Assembly: GCF_900491745.1 (NCBI RefSeq) | Contig: NZ_UETR01000037.1 | Coordinates: 1 to 30,855, forward strand | Direction of reading: 5' to 3' | Length of the DNA: 30,855 nucleotides | Source: Amarolinea aalborgensis | GTDB taxonomy: Bacteria; Chloroflexota; Anaerolineae; SSC4; Amarolineaceae | Shown here: positions 27,130 through 30,855 of the stretch, in pieces | Layout: each line of letters begins with the position of its first letter | Numbering within the stretch: the stretch's first letter is position 1 | Translations under genes and position numbers: made by a program | Notes under the pieces: generated by a model | Told to the model about the DNA's origin: nothing | Database searches by the model: none | The model's input: the letters and a program-made list of their open reading frames with translations, nothing else

Positions 27130-27579
27130 TCCCCACAAATAGCGTTCGTCGTATTCAACCTCGTGCCTCCGCAAGAAATCGAGGTATTCCTTTTGGAAAT
27201 CCCGCTTTTGATGGTGGACGCGTTGGTTTTGGATGTAGCGCACCACCGCCGGCACGCCCGACTTGCTCACGGTGAACGCGCCGAAACCTTCCTGCCAGGC
27301 GAACGCGCGTAACTCCGGGAAGGTTTCGTGAATCCATTTGGCGGTTTCGCCTTTGATGTGCTGTGCGATTTGGCTTGGCGCGAGGGTGGGAGGCGACAGG
27401 GTGAGGGCATGGATGTGGTCGTCAACCCCGCCGATCTGCACGGCGGTCGCGCCGTGATGGCGTGCGACGCCGCCCATGTATTCCCATACCCGCTGCTCGA
27501 TCTCTGCCCTGATGTAGGGCACACGGTTCTTGGTGCTGAAGACGATGTGGTAGAAGAGGGATGTATAGGTATTAGCCAT
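27127..27579 (-). CDS. tnpA: IS200-like Y1 transposase (REP-associated type, TnpA/RAYT)
   Basis: The 150-residue protein has the IS200/IS605 single-strand transposase core. N-terminal YHIVFSTKNRVPYI is the first strand. The HUH motif is HIH in GGVDDHIHALTLSPPTL. The QEGFGAFTVSKSGVPAVVRY segment supplies the catalytic Tyr, followed by IQNQRVHHQKRDFQKEYLDF and the C-terminal YDERYLW. It would cut and rejoin single-stranded DNA at hairpins. It lacks a TnpB partner and is flanked at once by repeats, as REP-associated transposases are. The ATG at 27579 is read with GAGGAG taken from the adjacent repeat (27586-27591). It is intact and on the same strand as res and mod. Confidence 0.9.
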   Translation of the reverse strand: MANTYTSLFYHIVFSTKNRVPYIRAEIEQRVWEYMGGVARHHGATAVQIGGVDDHIHALTLSPPTLAPSQIAQHIKGETAKWIHETFPELRAFAWQEGFGAFTVSKSGVPAVVRYIQNQRVHHQKRDFQKEYLDFLRRHEVEYDERYLWG

Positions 27580-27585
27580 ATTTGG

Positions 27586-27991
27586 GTCTCCTCAATTCGG
27601 GCGTCTCGATGGGACGCGGGGCGCGTGTTGTGCCCCGTTGTCCCTCAATTCGTGCGTCTCAATTCATGCGTCCCTACGGGACGCGGATTCGTGCGGCGCG
27701 TCGTTGTCTCAATTCATGCGTCCCTACGGGACGCGGATTCGTGCGGCGCGTCGTCTCAATTCATGCGTCCCGACGGGACGCGGGGCGCGTGTTGTGCCCC
27801 GTTGTCCCTCAATTCGGGCGTCCCGATGGGACGCGCATCGTGCGGCGCGTCGTCGTTCGAAATTCGGGCGTCCCGATGGGACGCGGGCCGTGCGGTGTGT
27901 CCCGTAGGGACACCTGACTTTACACGCCCACAACGCGTCATCGTCCCGTAGGGACGATTGAATCCTCAATTCGGGCGCCCCGAAGGGACGC
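27586..27991. repeat. REP-like hairpin array, right part (between tnpA and res)
   Basis: Seven R1-type hairpins lie at 27601 (one T in the arm), 27668, 27718, 27765, 27818, 27868 and 27975 (diverged arm). The 50-bp unit and the GGGCGCGTGTTGTGCCCC spacer recur as in the left part. The last copy overlaps the 3' end of the res gene. Confidence 0.93.
27897..27958. repeat. Composite hairpin pair R2-R3, copy 4
   Basis: R2 at 27897-27913 and R3 at 27940-27958 are joined by CCTGACTTTACACGCCCACA and AACGCGTC-like bases, slightly diverged from the copies left of tnpA. Confidence 0.85.
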
Positions 27992-30855
27992 GGGCGGCGA
28001 GCATGGCATCGAATTCGCTCTCGACCCTGGCGGTGAAATCGGCCTCGATCTGATAGACCTCGGTGAGCTCAGCGAACGCCCAGCGGCCGTAGGCGCCAAG
28101 ATGGTTCACCCCAGGCACCCAGTAGGTCTCCATGGTGGTCTTCTTTTCTTTGGCGTCCTCTCGGCGATAGCCCTTGATTTCCACGATAACGTGCAACAAG
28201 TCGTCTTCGCCGTGGCCGTCATCCACCAGCACGATGAAGTCGGGAAGATACCGCCGCGTTTCTGAACCGTAGCGGTAGGGCACTTCGAGGCCCAGGTTTT
28301 GGTTTTTAACATAAGCTCGCACGCGTGGGTGCGACTCGGCCACGCGGCAGAACTCGGCCTCCCAATCGCTATCGAGAATCACCCAGTTGACGTGGCAGCG
28401 GCGGGGATCGGTCTGCCAGCGGGATGCCTTCGACGTGTTGAAGTTGACATGGACGGTAGAGCCGGTGGGGTTGTACGGGTCAAGCACCGCCTTGATGGGC
28501 CGCTCGCCCTGCAGCGCGCGCGTGATCCCGGCCGTGATGCGTTCGCAGGCCATGTCGGCCAGCTCCTGGTACATCAGTTGAGCGGGATAGGCGCCGCCTT
28601 TGCAGACCAGGCAGGTGTCGAGCCATTCTTTGGTGATGCGCTTGAGCTGGCCAAACAGATGTAGTTTGGGTTCTTCACCGGGGTCGCGCCATTTGGTGTA
28701 GAGCAGGCGTTTGGTGACGTGGTATAGCACCGTCGAGGGCCGCATGTCTTGCAGGTGCTCCAGGCTCAGATCAACCTCCTGCCCGATGATGCCGGCGTTG
28801 CGCGTGATCGAAGGGCCGACGAGATCCGGCGTCAGCTCCAAGACCGAGTCGGCGTTGAACTGGGCAGTCAGCCGCTCCTCCGGCAGCTCGACGCGGTAAC
28901 CGACGACGCGCGGGAAGCGGATTTCCAGGGCATCGCGGTCGGGCCGCACGGCCTGCACGTGAATCGTTTCGCGCGGCGGCTGCGGCGGCGCCACGACCGG
29001 CTTGGCCGTGAAGTCGAACGGGATGCCCAGCACGTCGGCGTATTCAGGGTTGAACAGCCCCTCTTCGTTGAGCTCATACGACTGACGCCGTAACGCGCGG
29101 CCGATCACCTGCTCGCACAGGAGCTGCGTGCCAAAGGCGCGCACACCCAACACGTGCGTCACCGTATTGGCATCCCACCCCTCGGTGAGCATGGACACCG
29201 ACACGACGCAGCGGATGGACTCGCCGAGCCGCCCCTGCTTGCCGACGGTGTTCATGACCTCGCGCAGCAGGTCCTGGTCGGTCAGATTCTCCGCTTGACG
29301 GACGTCGCCGGTGCGTTCGATGATCTCACGACGGAAACGCTCGATTTCGTCGGCCGCCATCGCACGGAAGTTGTCGTCCAGCGCCTCGCCGGATTCGAGC
29401 TGCTCGCTGTCAATCAGCAGCGTGTTGGGGCGGGCAAGCGGGTTGCCGTGCTCATCGAAGTTGCGGAATAATCCCAAACGACCGTTCTCCAGCGTGGTGG
29501 AACCGTCTTCATTGACGCGATGGAAGCCTGAAATGTAGTCGTAAACCAGCTTGGAGGTGGAGGTGTTGTTGCAAACGACGATGAAGCAGGGCGGCACTCG
29601 GATGCCGTTCTCTTGCCAGAGATCGAAGGTCCTCTTGTAGTGGCCGTACAGCGCTTCGAGCGCGGTTTGCAGCTCCACCGGAATGCTGAGCGGGTCGAGC
29701 GTCTTGGCCTTGCCGCGGCCTTTCTTCGGCATGCGGCCGCGAATGTGCTCCCAAAGGTTGCGAAACCGCGGCATCTCTTCGCCCGGGATATTGTCGGCCA
29801 CAGGCACGCGCGGCAGCTTGACGATCCCACATTCGATGGCGTCCATCAACGAGAAATCGCTCATCGTCCACGGGAAGAGTGTACCCTCGGCGTAGCCTGA
29901 GCCGCGCAAAAAGAAGGGAGTCGCCGATAGATCCATGACACGGGCGAGGCCAAGCTGGCGGTTCACAGCTTCCAGGCCCGAAATCCAGACGCGGGCGGCT
30001 TCGTTGTTTTTCTCGGCTTCCTTGCGGTCTTCGCCTGCCAGGTCCCCTTCCTCATCGTGAGTTGGCTTCTCGCGGTAGCAGTGATGCCCTTCGTCGTTCA
30101 ACGCGAGGATGTTCTTCATTCCCATCAGATCGGGCATCACGCGCTGGATCATCTGCCCCTCGGTCTCCAGCGTATCCAGCGCCCCGCCGCGGCCCTGCAG
30201 CAGGGCGCGGCCGCCCTTGGAAAGCTCCATGCGTTCCCGCCGCATGAACGCATGGTAGTTGGTAATGACGATCTTCGCGTGCTTAATATCGCCGAGCATG
30301 TCGCTGGGGACAAGCTCGCTGCCCAGGTAGTAGTTGTCCGGGTCGTTGGGCAGCAGGACGCGCAACCGGTCACGGATCGTCAGGCCGGGGGTCACGACCA
30401 AGAAGCCGCGCGTGAACTTCTTGCTGTTGCTCCGACGCACGGCATTGACCGTCTGCCACGCGATGATCATCGCCATGACGGTCGTCTTGCCGGCGCCTGT
30501 GGCTAGTTTCAGCGCCAGCCGCATCAGCTCTGGGTTGGCGTCGGCATTCGCGTTCGCCAGATGCTCCAGAAAGCCTTTCCCCGCCTTGTCCGTCGGCGCA
30601 ACCTCTGTCAGCCAAATGGCCGTTTCCACCGCCTCGATCTGGCAGAAAAATGGGCGGGTGTTATTGAACGGATGGTGACGCCAGTGCTGCAGCAGCCGCG
30701 CAGTTTCCGGGGTTACGCCCCAATGGGCGGGATTTGGGATCGCGCGCCACTGATCTACGTGTTGGCGGAGGGCATTGATGATCGGCGTGGGATCGTACTG
30801 CTGCTGTTGGGTGGAGAGCCCGGCGCCCTCGTCGAACACAAACTGCGGCTGCTGG
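27966..30855 (-). CDS. Type III-type restriction subunit (Res, BPTD_3080-like), 5' end outside window
   Basis: This is an SF2 helicase-nuclease of a Type III-like restriction system. The frame stays open to the window edge, so the true start lies beyond 30855; GTG at 30839 is probably an internal Val in FVFDEGAGLSTQQQQYDPTP. The Walker A ATGAGKTT (about 30480-30503), DEGHH as motif II (about 30080-30098), SATPFFLRGSG, and TEGWDANTVTHVLG with QVIGRALRRQ form the helicase part. A PD-(D/E)xK nuclease follows: LPDFIVLVDDG near 28230 and IVEIKGYR near 28173. The last residues RVPSGRPN and the stop are encoded by a repeat copy. It lies upstream of tnpA and mod on the same strand, the reverse of the usual mod-res order. 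Confidence 0.92.
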   Translation of the reverse strand, partial: QQPQFVFDEGAGLSTQQQQYDPTPIINALRQHVDQWRAIPNPAHWGVTPETARLLQHWRHHPFNNTRPFFCQIEAVETAIWLTEVAPTDKAGKGFLEHLANANADANPELMRLALKLATGAGKTTVMAMIIAWQTVNAVRRSNSKKFTRGFLVVTPGLTIRDRLRVLLPNDPDNYYLGSELVPSDMLGDIKHAKIVITNYHAFMRRERMELSKGGRALLQGRGGALDTLETEGQMIQRVMPDLMGMKNILALNDEGHHCYREKPTHDEEGDLAGEDRKEAEKNNEAARVWISGLEAVNRQLGLARVMDLSATPFFLRGSGYAEGTLFPWTMSDFSLMDAIECGIVKLPRVPVADNIPGEEMPRFRNLWEHIRGRMPKKGRGKAKTLDPLSIPVELQTALEALYGHYKRTFDLWQENGIRVPPCFIVVCNNTSTSKLVYDYISGFHRVNEDGSTTLENGRLGLFRNFDEHGNPLARPNTLLIDSEQLESGEALDDNFRAMAADEIERFRREIIERTGDVRQAENLTDQDLLREVMNTVGKQGRLGESIRCVVSVSMLTEGWDANTVTHVLGVRAFGTQLLCEQVIGRALRRQSYELNEEGLFNPEYADVLGIPFDFTAKPVVAPPQPPRETIHVQAVRPDRDALEIRFPRVVGYRVELPEERLTAQFNADSVLELTPDLVGPSITRNAGIIGQEVDLSLEHLQDMRPSTVLYHVTKRLLYTKWRDPGEEPKLHLFGQLKRITKEWLDTCLVCKGGAYPAQLMYQELADMACERITAGITRALQGERPIKAVLDPYNPTGSTVHVNFNTSKASRWQTDPRRCHVNWVILDSDWEAEFCRVAESHPRVRAYVKNQNLGLEVPYRYGSETRRYLPDFIVLVDDGHGEDDLLHVIVEIKGYRREDAKEKKTTMETYWVPGVNHLGAYGRWAFAELTEVYQIEADFTARVESEFDAMLAARVPSGRPN

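Larger units (their letters stand above)
25920..27991. mobile_element. Putative REPtron: repeat arrays plus tnpA inserted between res and mod
   Basis: Hairpin arrays of one family lie on both sides of an intact Y1 transposase, and nothing else is encoded in this 2.07-kb block. The block separates res from mod and ends within the last codons of res. The whole looks like local amplification around a RAYT-like gene rather than a classic insertion sequence, because there are no long terminal repeats or target duplications I can see. Confidence 0.75.

Noticed and set aside
25920..27991. Possible CRISPR array
   Set aside because: Repeats are palindromes with recurring, conserved spacers, no unique spacers and no cas genes.
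30837..30839. GTG as the start of res
   Set aside because: The frame stays open to the edge (QQPQF before the Val) and no ribosome-binding site can be seen, so the real start is outside the window.

Overview
The window looks like chromosomal DNA of a high-GC bacterium, most likely a member of the Chloroflexota (Anaerolineae- or Caldilineae-like). This is inferred from gene content and style: a trigger factor-ClpP-ClpX block, a stand-alone MutL with the metal-dependent nuclease motif, a FadN-type fusion, a MoaD-MoaE fusion and DUF697, together with GTPase-like and IS200/REP-type repeats. No ribosomal RNA or marker phylogeny is available here, so the placement is tentative.

Layout. (1) Positions 1-2000: a secreted LCAT-like lipase with a strong terminator, facing the frameshifted remnant of a phosphoribosyltransferase. 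(2) 2085-2784, minus strand: a compact RNA operon in which one consensus promoter drives RNase P RNA (rnpB) and tRNA-Leu(UAG) and ends at an intrinsic terminator. (3) 2964-10116, minus strand: tig-clpP-clpX followed closely by moeA, a DUF697 protein, moaC and a moaD-moaE fusion, so protein quality control is followed by molybdenum cofactor assembly. The trigger factor carries a repeat-built histidine-rich tail. (4) 10133-11980, minus strand: mutL, apparently with a leaderless transcript. (5) 12056-20670, plus strand: a fatty-acid beta-oxidation cluster. It has two adjacent acyl-CoA dehydrogenases (the first lacking the usual catalytic Glu), a FadN-type hydroxyacyl-CoA dehydrogenase/enoyl-CoA hydratase, a thiolase, an SCP2 sterol-carrier protein, a PD40 lipoprotein and a second enoyl-CoA hydratase. 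Its promoter contains a 19-bp near-perfect inverted repeat between and over the -35 and -10 boxes, a probable repressor site. (6) 20788-30855, minus strand: a Type III-like restriction-modification locus (res, mod) with a translationally coupled UvrD-like helicase that has a ParE-like N-terminus.

The most unusual structure is in region 6. Between res and mod lies about 2 kb of palindromic repeats (about 25 copies of a GCGTCCC-NNN-GGGACGC hairpin, many at exactly 50-bp spacing, plus two related hairpin classes) with an IS200-like Y1 transposase (tnpA, HUH motif) in the middle. The repeats supply the last codons and stop of res, the stop codon and ribosome-binding site of tnpA, and much of the leader of mod. 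This resembles a REP/RAYT 'REPtron' grown inside a defence operon. All statements are from reading the sequence; no database search was run.
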